Source: Sclerotinia nivalis (lineage: Eukaryota > Ascomycota > Leotiomycetes > Helotiales > Sclerotiniaceae). From it: a stretch of DNA of 64,000 bases. Of this stretch, positions 22,157 to 34,300 are shown piece after piece (position 1 is the first letter of the stretch; each line of letters opens with the position of its first letter). The notes under the pieces were generated by a model. The model had not been told where the DNA came from, searched no databases, and saw nothing but the letters and a program-made list of their open reading frames with translations. The DNA is taken from positions 1,426,001-1,490,000 of the forward strand of contig JAPEIS010000007.1 in assembly GCA_029531795.1 (NCBI GenBank). Reading direction: 5' to 3'. The position numbers and the translations under genes were made by a program.

Positions 22157-24400
22157 ACAATTCTATATCGATTACCGAATTCTGAATAATCTATCAACGA
22201 AAGATCGCTATCCGCTACCATTTATCAAAGAATCCTTGAATAATCTAAAAGGGATAAAGTTCTTTACAAAGATCGATATCATCTTTATATTCAATAATAT
22301 AAGAATTAAAGAAAAACAAGAATATCTAATTGCTTTCTATACCTGTTTCGATCTATTTGAAACCTTGATCATACCCTTTGGATTGACCAACGTACCCACT
22401 ATATTCCAGCGTTTTATCAACGATACTCTACAAAAGTATTTAGATATATTCTATACTATTTACCTAAATGATATTCTGATCTACAATAGAACCCGCTCCA
22501 AGTATATTGTTCATATTCAAAAGATCCTAGAAGCTTTAAAAAAAATTAATCTGTATATGAATCTGAAGAAATACAACTTCTTGAAACCTGAAATCAAATT
22601 CCTGGGCTTTATTATAGACTAGAAAGGTATCCGAATAGACCCTACAAAAATCAAAACGATCGTCGAATGGAAGACCCCAATCTACCTAATAAATGTACAA
22701 GCATTTATCGGGTTTGGCAATTTCTATCAACAATTTATTCATGGTTTCTCGTCTATTATACATTCACTGATTAATCTAATCCGAAAGAACATCCTATTTA
22801 TTTGGAATTCTGTTTATACAAAAGCTTTTTCTGCTCTGAAGACAGTATTTACTGAAATACTAATCCTAATCGCTTTCGATTAGGAAAAAGATATAATCGT
22901 AGAAACCGATATATCCGATTTCGTATCTACTGAAATGCTATTCCAATACAACGATATAGGAATCCTGAAACCTATTGTATATTTCTCAAAAAAACATTCG
23001 ATCACTGAATGTAATTACAAGATTTACGATAAAGAACTACTAATCATTATTCGATACTTCGAGGAATGATACTCAGAACTAGAAAAAGTATTATCTCCGA
23101 TCCAAATGATCATAGATCACAAGAATTTGGAGTATTTTACAATTACCAAATTATTGAACCGCTATCAAACCCATTAATCTGAATTTCTGTCTCGATTCAA
23201 TTTCAAGATTACCTATCGATCAGATAAACAAAGAGCTAAACCTGATACTTTAACCAGGAAATCAAAGGACTTACCTAAAGAGGAAAATGAACACCTTCAA
23301 CACCAAAGCCAAACGATTTTGAAATCAAAAAACCTTGACCCCGCTTTGTTCCCTACACCCATTTCCGCTTCCGTATCTGTCTTGTCTGTATTTATCTCAT
23401 CTAATCTAATAGATTCCTTGAAGAAAAGAGTTCGTTTTGCAATCACTATCTGTAATCAATCCCATCGATCGCCGAAAAAACCTAATTCAGTTCGTTCAGT
23501 TCCCAGATCTATCTTGTCCGTCCCTGACTCCCTATTCGCTTTTGACACTTTGCTTATCTCTAAAGCTCTACCGATCCCTGAACCATTGCCTGCTTCTATT
23601 GCTCTATTTGATCAACCTCCGATACCCATTATAATCCTCAATCTGCTATTCGAACCATTGAAGGAACTGAAAACTCTATTTGCTGAAGCATATATATCCA
23701 ACTCTATACCTGTATCTATTCTGAAAACCTTGATAAAGAAAGCATTCAAGCATCCCTGTATTACCTTATCCGAATACATCGAGAATAATGACCTATTGTA
23801 TTATCGTAGGAAGCTTTTCGTTTCTAATTACAATAACCTGAAAACTAAACTGCTTCGCTTGATCCATGATTCCCCTGTTACAGATCATCTGTACTATACT
23901 TGCACCTTCGAGCTCCTATCCCGAAACTACTATTGGTCTGGATATTATAATTATATCAACCATTGAGTACATAATTGTTATAACTGTTACCGAGCAGCAC
24001 CAAACTGTAAAGAACAAGAAGATATCCTTTGCCCATTCCCGATCCCTCAACAAGTATGAAGGGATATATCGATCGATTTTATAATACACCTCCCGAAAAG
24101 TTTTGGTTACAATATGATATTCGTAATAGTCGATCGATTGATTAAAATAAAGCATTTCCTGTCTTATTATAGTACTTGTAATTCCGAAAAAGTAGTTTGT
24201 TTATTCTTGAAGTATATTTGGAAGCTGTACAGTCTATTGTTAACGATTATATCTGATCGTGGTGTTCAATTCATATCTGATTTCTGGAAATACATCTGTA
24301 AACGCTTGAATACAGTATCGAAACTATCGACAATCTACCATCCGGAAATCGATAGGCAAACTGAAAGAGCAAACGCTATATTCGAATAATATTTTCGATT
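22157..24400 (+). pseudogene. gypsy pol, rest of RT, RNase H and integrase
   Basis: RT resumes at 22157; 22236-22622 is an open piece with TKIDI, IPFGLTNVPTIFQ and the catalytic box. That box reads Y-L-N-D (22461-22472) instead of Y/F-x-D-D. RNase H follows (22840-23260, with ETDISDF and [10 protein letters not shown]). The integrase has an HHCC region (HDSPVTDH, 23866-24000) and core motifs IVDRLIK, SDRG and QTERAN. Stops such as TAG at 22621-22623 break the frame many times. The RT active-site change alone would abolish activity. Confidence 0.82.
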
Positions 24401-24879
24401 ATATATCTTGTATTTACAAAACGATTGGTCCGAATGATTATCGATTACTGAATTTTCAATTAATTCCATTTGATCTGAAAGTTTCCACCTGATCCCGTTT
24501 TTTGTGAATTACAATTATCATTTGTATATAGGATTTGAATCGTCCATCGTCACTAATCGTTTTGGTATCCGGAATACCGAAGAGTTTGTCAAGAAAATAT
24601 CCCTGATCGTTGAGCATCTGAAAACCGAATTGATTGCTAATCAAACTCGTTATACAAAGAATACCAACACCCACTGTACTCCTGCCCATCGTTACAATCC
24701 TAATGATCTGATTTGATTGAACATTAAAAACATCAAGATCTTAAAACCTTAAAAGAAACTAGATTGAAAGAATTTAGATTCGTTTTGGATTCTGCAAACT
24801 ATAGGTATATACATTTACAAACTTGAACTACCTATCTCGATAAGAAATCATTCTGTATTCTATATGAACTTATTACATT

Positions 24880-25170
24880 CTATTCATAATGATCTTATCC
24901 TTGATCAATACAATTTGCTTCCTTCTTCTATTGAAATCAAAGGAATCGAACAATTCGAGGTAAAGGAAGTTCTGAATTCCCATTGGGAGCACCGCAATCG
25001 CGATAGCCCCCGCCTGAAATATATCGTCCGATAGATTGGCTACAACGAGCCGACCGAAAAGCCTATTGATTATCTAAACAATGTTCGAAAGCTGATTCAG
25101 AATTACCATCGGAGATATCCTAATAAACCTAACCCTCATAACCGCTTTAACAGAATTCGGTTTTAAAAAG
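24880..25170 (+). pseudogene. gypsy chromodomain remnant
   Basis: After the integrase the frame QFEVKEVLNSHWEHR...LKYIVRxIGYNEPT...VRKLIQNYHRRYPNKP has the chromodomain pattern, with one in-frame TAG where the conserved Trp of the YxVxWxGY motif normally stands. Chromodomains of gypsy integrases can steer insertion to heterochromatin. It sits directly before the 3' LTR, as expected for chromoviruses. Confidence 0.7.
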
Positions 25171-25178
25171 AGGAGTAC

Positions 25179-25415
25179 TATCACAGGATCAAAGCCGGGC
25201 TACTGAACCAGCTCCTTTAGTAGGCTCCACTTGTCCAATCCAACACCGAACAAAGTACGTTCGATGATCGTACCCTGTAAGAGCACTAAAACTCGGAGCC
25301 CTAGCACACACAAATATATTTAAAGGAAACATTCCTTCTATAGAAACGTAGCTCTTCGAGCTACATCTTACCAATAAAAGTGATTTCTGTTATCCTGTCT
25401 GCTGCCTCCGTGATA
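25179..25415 (+). repeat. 3' LTR of the gypsy element
   Basis: It aligns without gaps to 19404-19640. Nearly all differences are G-to-A or C-to-T in this copy, starting with TATCACAGGATC in place of TGTCACGGGGTC. Confidence 0.92.
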
Positions 25416-26260
25416 TTATCAATCATTTATCAACTTCTCAAAAATCTACAACGATAATGAAAAATATAAAGGGAATAATGATAATTTTGACTACAAATTT
25501 TCAATCTTTTAGGAAATGATACAATGAATAGAAGTTCCAAAAGAATTACTCTTCAAAGCATTCCTTATTATACTTAAAGGAAGTATATTCGAATTCTTTT
25601 ATATCAATTATACAGAACTACCAATTACCTTCAAAGAAATATATGCTTTTATCAAACAAAATTTCGAAGGAAATCAATATCATCGTTATATACTATACAA
25701 ATGGAACAATACAATTCTAAAAGGGATTTAAAAAAAGAACAAAGATAAATCCTTAAATGATTGTTTGATATTAATGATTAAAAATCTATATCAACTACAA
25801 TTAAGGCTTGAATTAAAGATATATTCAACAAAACATCTTTATATACAATTAATACAAATATGTAAGGATATTCCGGTATATAGTATAACATATATAGATA
25901 CAAAAAAGGATATATTAGAGTTCATCAATCAATTGAAACAATCTATTAATATTTGGGAAAAGACTAATAAGAAAGACGAGGATTCAACATTCTTTATTGA
26001 TCGAAAATACTATTATAATCATCGATACGATTTCTACTTCCGAAACAACTTTCGAAATCATGATCTAAAATGCTGGATTTGCAAAAAGAAAGAATATTGT
26101 TCTATCAAACATTCGAAAGAAGAACAAGAAGAGTCCAAACAATAATATAAAGCGAAATTTAGAAAAAACAATAATTATACTTTTAAACAATGTTTCAATC
26201 AATGATTAATAAACTATAAAGGAGAATCAACCGATAACGAAAACGAATCCGATAAGGAGA
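25416..26260 (+). pseudogene. copia gag remnant with altered zinc knuckle
   Basis: This is the copia interior resuming after the gypsy element. The open piece 25765-26145 ends with a Cys/His cluster C-W-I-C-K-K-K-E-Y-C-S-I-K-H and then an acidic-basic KEEQEESKQ tail, as in the gag-pol junction of fungal copia elements. Upstream pieces read as ITFKEIYAFIKQNFEG and similar. Stops separate the pieces. No intact gag can be made. Confidence 0.65.
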
Positions 26261-27640
26261 TAGAAACCTTTTTCGCAAATCTAGAATTCAACGATGACAA
26301 AAAGATCGATAATAGTTTCTTCACTAGTTCAAGATCTATCAATGAAAGGGAAACATTCAATCAATTAATCAATCAATCCTTTCGTTATATAATAATCAAA
26401 GAAACTAAAATTGAATTATTCTATAAAGGATAAATCTATATTAATAAAAAGTTTTATAATATATATATTGATATAGAGATTGTAAGACTTTCAATAGTAG
26501 GATTCAATCAGTATCAAATATAGCAAAAGATATCCTATATCGAATACGATCCAAAAACAATCGGAATAGCGAATATCAGGTTTGGAAAAGGAATTGCAAC
26601 TTCAATAAAATCATTTTTTATTACACTACCATTTGAAATAATAGAATTTCATATTCTTGAAGCAGATATTCCATTCCTATTAAATTTAGCAAATATAAAT
26701 CGATTCAAGATTTTCTATAATAATATTATTAATGAACTAATTATACCAATACGAAACTACCCAGTTATTCAACGATTTAATTACGCTTTTTTAATCTGGA
26801 AAATCAATATTAATATATTTATTCAGAAATCAATCCAATATAATGAATACTATATAACTAATATCGAACTTCGTTAATTGTATTAACGATTCGGTTATCC
26901 TTTTGCAAAAAGATTCTATCGAATTCTACAATGAACAGACTATAAAGAAGATCATAACATTATCAAGCATTTTATCAAATATTGTGAACACTATCAAAAA
27001 TATAGAAAATCGTCCGGAAGATTCAAGTTTATATTATTTGAGGATATTGAATTCAATTATTCTATTATAGTTGATATTATATATATCAATGAGAAACTTA
27101 TTCTTTATATAGTAGACGAGACAATCTGTTATCAAACAACTCGATAGTTAGAAAATATCTTTGCAAAGTATATATAGAATAAAATTAAAGAATGCTGAAT
27201 TGACGTTTATATTGAACTATCCGAATATATTATCTATAATGTAGAAAAGAACTTCATAGCGAAAGAATTTATACAATATACAAATACGATAGCTATTATT
27301 ACAAAAAGTATATCTATAGAAGTATACAATTCTGTTAATATAATAGAATACTATTATCATCCATTTCGAAGAGTCTATATTATATTGAATCAAGAATTCA
27401 AAGATGCAGAATTTACAAATACAATGTTGTTTTAAATGATTATCAAAGTTGTAAATGATATAGTAGGATCTAATAGAATCATATTTATTTTATTAGTATT
27501 CGATATCTATTTTTGAATAAATGAAATCAATCTATTAACCGAAACCATTATTCAATATATTAATACTATTTGGAAAGCTATAGAAGAAGTATGAAAGATC
27601 TGAGCAGAATATTAAATACAAAAAGTATTAAAATAACGAA
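26261..27640 (+). pseudogene. copia protease/integrase remnant
   Basis: The protease should lie about 26400-26800 but only weak traces remain. The integrase is clear. An HHCC end reads HFIKYCEHYQKYRK (near 26960-27010), then VDIIYIN with the first catalytic Asp, then IAKEFIQYTNT and SVNIIEYYYHPFRR carrying the catalytic Glu region. The frame is interrupted by at least five stops, several of them TAG in place of Trp or Gln codons. Confidence 0.72.
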
Positions 27641-27759
27641 ATGGATTTTCTATTTCAAAAGTTTATATATTATCTATCAATTTTAATATTTTAATATAGA
27701 GAGAAAGTAAAGAAGATAATCGATTTGGAGAATGGATTGGATTTTATAAACTATTAGTT

Positions 27760-29640
27760 ATGGAAGAAGAAATATACTCAATTCAATTTTCAAATGAATT
27801 AATAAGATTTAGATCTACTATTGTACAATCATTTTATACTGAACCAGAATCAAAAGAATTAGAAGAAATCAATAATGAAGAAATCGATAATAATAATAAT
27901 AAGAAAATTGATAACAATGATGATAACGATACTATTGTGGTAGAAACTCCTTTACAATTTATATCTCCAACAATATCAATGCTACAATCTAAAACACTAT
28001 TATCAGAAGAACAATCAAGAATCCGATTTTGAAAGAAGGTAAGGAGCAATTTGGTCAATATAATTAATATAATCAATTTGATCAATTCCGATGATAAAAC
28101 CAAAACAAGCGAAAAATCATTATCTCAAATTACAGTATTCCTTTAAGAAATGGAAGAAGAAAAGTTTCTAAATCCATTTGATGAAATATTCATCGAAAAT
28201 GGAGATCCATTTTCTCGATATATCGAATCACATCAAAAAGAGCTTAATGGGCTTATAGAAAATAAAGTTTTCGAGAAAGTTAAAAAAAGTGATGTCCTCA
28301 AAAGAACAAGAATCTTTAGATCACGATTTGTTGATGAAATGAAATACAAAGGTACAAAAAAAGCATTCCCAAAATCAAGATTAGTGATTCAAGCATATCA
28401 TGATAAAGAAAAAACTAGTGTTTTAATACAATCATTTACACTTTAGAAAGCTAGGTAATGTATTATCATAGCACTTACAATAATATTGAAAAAGAGTATG
28501 AAAACTGATGTTTTTTTACGAAATATTATACAAGTATATATACAATCAATTACAAATCTGAATAGGATATTCTATATTCGATCTTTAATAGAACTCAAGC
28601 TACCAAAAAGAATATTATGATATATTGTCAAACCATTATATAGTATCCTTAAAGCCGGAAACCATTGATTTGGAATATATCACAACTACTATCAAAAAAA
28701 ATTAGGAATAATATAATCAATCTTTGATCCTTGTTTATTATATACGAATAAAAAGAGCTTTGGTATTGTAGGATTACAAACTAATGATACATTTATCGTA
28801 ATCGATAAAGAATTCGCAAAACTAGAATAAGAACAATTAGAAAAAACGAATTTTATAGCAAAGGAACGAAAATATCTATCAGAAGATATACCTTTCAAAT
28901 TCAATAAAAATATGATTTCTTTGAAAAACGACAAGTTTTATCTTAATCAAAAGAAACAATATGATAATCTGAAGTTAATTATATTAGAAAACTCAGATTT
29001 GAAAAAAACGAAAAGCAAAATCCGTACGAATATTACCTTCAAGGATCAGTATATCGTTCAATGTGCTCGAGGAGTATATATAGCTATTGTTTATCAATCA
29101 AAAGCTTCTTATCATCTTTCAATCATTGTTCAGATGATTAACCCGAAATAAAACGATATCAAGAAACTCAACAAAACTATTAAATGGCAAATGAAAAACC
29201 CATCAAGAGGATTCATTTTTCGTATTATTTGATTTAAATAGTATAAGAGTAGTTGCTTTTATAGATGTATTTTTTGCTAATAATATAGATATATCATCTC
29301 AGATTGGATATATGATTTGTCTAATGGATAAAGATAACAATACTAATATTGTTCATTGGTCCTTTGTTAAATATAAGAGAATAACAAGAAATATTCTAGC
29401 ATCTGAACTATATAGATTAGTTCTAGATTTTAATGTAAAGACTGTAATCAAAAGTACTATTAATACTATTATTCAACTAGAAAAACAGATCCCTTTTTCT
29501 GTATATATCGATTCTAACTCACTATTTGAGCTACTCATCAAACTAGGCTTTATTGTAAAAAAGAGACTTATGATCGATATTCTTTCGTTACAACAATTCT
29601 ACAAACGAAGAGAAATCATTGAAATCAAATAGATCGATAA
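27760..29640 (+). pseudogene. copia reverse transcriptase and RNase H remnant
   Basis: Open pieces at 27760-28032, 28150-28446, 28912-29151 and 29312-29632 form one broken pol. RT hallmarks are RFVDEMKYKGT...PKSRLVIQAY (28320-28400) and LKAGNHxFGIYH (about 28650). The catalytic box region reads G-L-Q-T-N-D-T (28771-28790), where an Asp-Asp pair is expected; the first Asp codon is AAT. RNase H motifs VVAFIDVFFANN and YIDSNSLFELL follow, with a LASELY segment between. The pieces are separated by stops. Confidence 0.78.
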
Positions 29641-29805
29641 AGGATCGAACCCTATTAATACTATAACTAAAGATAAATCCTGTCAAGTATTAAAAAAGCT
29701 AATCGATACAAACAAGATTATTATTAAAGAAACGAAATAGATGGAAAAAGAGGATTAAAGAACTAAAGGAATTCGGATCATGTAATTTTTTAAAGAAATT
29801 GTTAA

Positions 29806-30013
29806 TGTTGGGATCATAGTCATATAATTATGAATTATAGTTAAATCATATAATTGTATTAGATCATATAATCATAAAGGATTATACAAGCTCCTTCAAA
29901 TATGTATTTAAGGAGTTTGTTCTTTCAATATAGATAATAACAATTAAGAATCAAATTTTATCAAATAGACTAAAGTACTTTACATTTTGAACCTTACCAT
30001 TTCGATACCAACA
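29806..30013 (+). repeat. 3' LTR of the copia element
   Basis: It starts TGTTGGGATC and ends ACCAACA. Against the 5' LTR it has repeated C-to-T and G-to-A changes, for example ATATAATT where the 5' copy has ATATGATC. Confidence 0.92.
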
Positions 30014-31111
30014 GTTAGAATTCGGATGACTTTTTTGGCGCAGCAGATGCCAGTTTCTCTTAAGGCCACAACGTTCTCTTCCTAATGTCCTTGTGGTTTA
30101 CCATAATTTCAAGGAGTGAATGTCTGAGGCACTGAGAGCATGCAGGAGCCTTTTGATGTTAGGAGTGGTTGGAGGTCACTTGGGTACTTGGGTACTTGGA
30201 GGTCATTTGGGTACTTGGAGCTATGGTGTTGTGTTTTGGTTTTCGATGGATATTGTGTGGGATTTTTTATGGTTATCTTGTTTCTTCGAGCACTCTAACC
30301 CTGATTACGATCATTAAGGTATGCGAAGGAGTATAAGGAAGGAAAAAAGATACCAGACAGCGTAGCGAATGTTCATTCAAGTTTTTGTTTACGTTGCAGT
30401 TTGTTTTGGCACGTTGAAACTTTAATGAGTAATGTAATACCTAATGGTTCATGATAGCTTTATAAATAAAACCATTTTAAGATTTCAAATATTCTTAAAC
30501 TTTCGTGTAACTCATCCATGCCGTGTGTAGATTTTTGTCCATGGGAATCACTTCTTCCAAATGTGAAGAAAAGAAAGCTCTTTCTTCACCGGTAAACACA
30601 TACTAATTAAGCTAAACACTCTATGCCTGGCAGCCTGCAAGACTTTGGGGGATGTTTAGCTATCAACTCCGCTGAACTCAAGAGCTTTTTACGATGATAT
30701 GAAGTTTCACATGAGAACAATGCGAAGGAATTTAGGATGGCATTTTGAATTTATAAGCTTGGTATATCCATTAACTTCCCTCGGTTATTCTAGCTACCAA
30801 GATTGTGAAGTTCGTGCGTGGCACCATGATTAGCATCTCACTCTTCGGCAGCCTCATGATCATACTTGAATGCTATTCGGTAGTAGCGTTAGGTTATTCT
30901 TACTAATTGTGGAAGGAACTACTGTCTATTATGGTTAGCAAGTCTTGGTTGTTTGTATGAACTCAGCTAACACCGGGAATCACGAGCTGTTCAGTAACTC
31001 GAGCCTTGGGATCATGAGCGTTATACTATTCGGGTGTAGTAGTTCCAAAAAGTAGCATATCACAAAAAGGCCAAGAAATACGTTGGAGGATCTTACGCGC
31101 TCCCTGCCATA
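30014..31111 (+). other. displaced 3' flank of the HHCC-motif gene, then non-coding sequence
   Basis: With the retroelement and one GTTAG copy removed, 30019 would lie only 67 bp past the stop codon of the gene at 16874-17812. This stretch is therefore its original 3' UTR or downstream flank. A short G/T-rich tandem repeat of TTGGGTACTTGG occurs at 30178-30222. Two diverged copies of a TCATGATCATAC...TATTCGG(g/t)AGTAG-like segment lie near 30853-30886 and 31012-31046. No gene is seen. Confidence 0.5.
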
Positions 31112-31375
31112 CAGTAAAACCTGTTTATACCGGACCGAATTATTATTCCGGATACTTGAATATACTGGGAAAACCTTCTCGATGCGGAGCTATCACGTTG
31201 TATGTTTCGGGGAAGAGCAGGGGAGAAATCCGAAGTCCAGGGATAAAATTTAAAGTATAAAATCTATATAATATTGAACAAAGTTTTATGCATACCTTTT
31301 TATTGGTACCGAATACCTCTTTGTACCGGATCTGATTGGTCGAATTTTGCGATTCAGAATAAACAAGTTTTACTG
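31112..31375. mobile_element. MITE with pogo/Tc1-like terminal inverted repeats
   Basis: CAGTAAAACCTGTTTATAC at the left end is matched by the reverse complement CAGTAAAACTTGTTTATTC at the right end. The element is 264 bp and has no open frame. The left end is preceded by TA, the target of Tc1/mariner elements; the right end is followed by TG, so the duplication is imperfect. The family is inferred from the TIR start only. Confidence 0.6.
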
Positions 31376-34300
31376 TGGTCCCGTCCTTCAAGCATACTTG
31401 GATTAAACCATACCTTCCTGTCTTGCTTGTCTAGCACCATTCCAGGCTCCTTGCTTATCCTTTGGCCCTCTCCAGTGTAATGGTCCTGCCGTGCTACTAG
31501 TGCGGTGTAAACTAACTACAAGTAACATCTGCTTACGTGCACGGAAGTTTCGTTGCCGGATCTAAAGTAATAATTTGGTTCTAGCAACAAATCTCGTATA
31601 AGAGACCAGCTGGAAGATGGTATTGCCATTTCTGTATGTTGCATTGTGGGTGTGGGTTAGCAGCTGGCATGAACAGCTCAACGTCTTTCCCGGACGGGAC
31701 GTAGTGCGCGATGATTGAAGAACCTTACATCTCAATCCCAAGCCCAAGCACAAGCTTTAGCATTGCTTTTCGCCTGTTGGAGACATCTGATTTGATAGGG
31801 AGATCGTTGGCATCGAAAAGAGCGCCATCAAAGTCAGCGGCGGAGACTGGTGGTGGTATACTCCAATGTGATAGCATCTCAAGATAACATAGAAATGCCT
31901 GATAAACCAAAAGTAGAAGTTGAAAGAACAAAAATTCAATAAATCAAGTTTTACGCAAGAGGGGAAGATGAAAATCGAAACCCCCGAAGCTGGTCCGTCA
32001 AAATGATACGATATTGTATCGACGTATCGGTTCTAAAACTGCCAACAGAGATGAAAAGATGGATATGGTTTGAGATATGCAATTCTTTACAGAAGAGATG
32101 TAGTTGCGGCATGGTATCCACTTGCATAGCATGACGCCGGAAAAACGGTTTTCTCTTTTTCCTTTCTTTTTTTTTCTTTCTTTTTTTGACATGTCCTCTT
32201 CGAAATCAAATTCCACGAATAAAAGTGTCCAAAAACTGGCTTGAACATATGTATTGAATTCGTAAATAAGTGAGATCTAGACTTGAGGTTTCGATGTTCT
32301 TCAAACTACATGGCCTGCGCGGTGTGAGGTCTGGATGAATTTGATTATGGCCGGAGGAATGCGATGTAGCACACAGTTCCAACTCAGCTATCCAAGGATG
32401 TTCTGGAAACGAATACATACTGGGTCTGCAGTCGGTATTCAGCATGTGAAAGTATAAGATGTTCGGTTCTCGGCAGAGTGCGACAAGTATACTCGTGCGG
32501 CTTAAAAGTATCAAGCTCTTTCCTATAAAGGTTTAAACCCCGCGGGGAAAGAATCCTCTAGGTTCTGAAAGGGTATAGATCTTGTCAATTTTTACTCGAT
32601 ATAGCAGAGTCTACAAAGCGAAGCGAACACAGGCGAATATCTTATTTGGATTTCATTATTTTTTGTGGAAATCTTCTGTTAAAAAAGTGGAATACGTAAA
32701 AGGTATTGATTTTACTGGTCAATGTACTCCATCTTTTTCCTTTTCTAAACCTATATAGGAAAGAGCCTCATACAGCCGCACGCACAAGTAACATAACATA
32801 ATCCGTAGAGCAATCCGTTCTTTCCGCTGAAATAATTCCTCCTTTTTCCGTCAAAGTCGTTCGATTGCAAAAGATCGGATTTTGTAATGATATTTTGATA
32901 CCCAATCCAACGGATTATTTTATGAGGCATTTGAAGCCTTAAACTTAGAAGGACGGAATCTGTAAAGATCAATGGATCGATTCTGTCGAAAAGTAAAAGC
33001 ATCAAAAAGAAGCTTTCACTTTTCCTTCCATCAAAATCTGTTTTATTTCTAGGCCTATAGGCTTTGAAGCCTGAGGTTTTAGTAGATTCGTTCTGAAGCT
33101 TAGTGGGTATATCCTGAAAATGATAAGGATATGGAAAAATAAGGCTCAGGAACAAGGTTTTCAATGTACGTAACTTTAACTTGAAGCTATTCCCACTTCC
33201 GCTTAACTAACCGTTCGATTAGCGGCAATGAATCGAATTTTCATACCCAAAAGACCACAGCACACCTAGAGACACGTGCATCATTCACGTGCTCCACTTC
33301 CTCTTTTGCATAGCAAAAAATGATGGACTTTGGCGGATTTCAGAACGGATTTCAATGTGGAAATCGTGGATCATCATTGTGGATTCTTTGAGATCTTCCC
33401 GCTCTTGCTTCCAAGGTCGTAAAAACACAGTTTTGACCCACTAAGCTGGTTACCGAGGAAGGAAATCCGTGCTCTCAAATCTTGAAATATCGCACGTATT
33501 CTTTTACAGAATTCAGTTAGGCTGCCTAAACAGGGATTCAGAAAAGAAAGCTCATGCTGTTAGGTCTCGGAGTCTCTCCGGAATGTCTCGCATTCGCGCG
33601 CTGGATGAGATATAATCCGGGTATCTGATATTTCAGTGAAATAATTTCTATTCTCAGACGAGAGGCTCAAAAAGAGCCAAGACCTCTAATTCGCCCTAAA
33701 ATTTGACATCGCTGCTCTAGCCTTACCTGAAATCTGTAACAAGATAAAGATAATGAATGTGTTGTAAATTTATGTAAAATACTATACCTCGGTAGGCAGG
33801 TAGTCTAATCTCATAAATTGTTTTATAGTATATTGGCGAGATGTAAATTGCAGACCTCGGTACTGAAGGGTGTGGAAGATCTGTAATGAGCATTAAAAAT
33901 CTCTCTACATCGATGATCCAGTATTGTGTTGACCGCCTCAAATAAAAGCCAGTCTTAGAAGTAGGGGTCTAATCGGCGTTAGCAGAGATTTTCACATTTC
34001 GATCGAAAACCCTTGTTCATGTCCCAGCCAGCAGATCGGCTTCGGAGAATCTTTCTTTAACAGCTGTATCAAAGTGGGCTGCGTCGCCGTTAAGATCGAC
34101 TTGCAGACCCGCAAGCTTGTCTAGTGGGCCGGCCCTCGTTTAACTAGGTTACCCTTGTTCAGTCAGGATCATCAAAAGAAAGAACCTCGATTCAGGTGTA
34201 ATCGGTAGCCTACTTCCCACCCATTTCTTTTTAACCCTCTCAAAGAAAATAAGTTTTTTCAATCAATTATTCCCTTTACTCAGTTATTATAATTTTATAG

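Larger units (their letters stand above)
19404..25415 (+). mobile_element. Ty3/gypsy retrotransposon (chromodomain type), nested in the copia element
   Basis: Two 237-bp direct LTRs bound it, with TTATC duplicated at 19399-19403 and 25416-25420. LTR ends read TGTCAC...GTGATA, probably once GTGACA. The interior shows gag with a damaged zinc knuckle, protease, reverse transcriptase, RNase H, an H2C2 plus DDE integrase and a C-terminal chromodomain, in gypsy order. All frames carry stops. An inverted solo LTR interrupts the reverse transcriptase. Confidence 0.92.
17879..30013 (+). mobile_element. Ty1/copia retrotransposon, RIP-decayed, carrying a nested gypsy element
   Basis: Two direct LTRs of exactly 208 bp bound the element, and GTTAG is duplicated at 17874-17878 and 30014-30018. 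The 3' LTR ends TGT...ACA; in the 5' LTR the end has changed to ATA. The interior order is gag-like, integrase, reverse transcriptase, RNase H on the plus strand, which is the copia order. Without the nested gypsy element (6.0 kb) and one copy of its TSD the element would be about 6.1 kb. Every reading frame is broken by stops and the sequence is very AT-rich. It inserted 66 bp after the stop codon of the HHCC-motif gene. Confidence 0.92.

Noticed and set aside
31725..31931. Minus-strand frame with a DFDGALFDAND segment resembling a HAD phosphatase start
   Set aside because: Only 68 codons, the nucleophile motif DxDx(T/V) is not matched in context, and no further HAD motifs follow.
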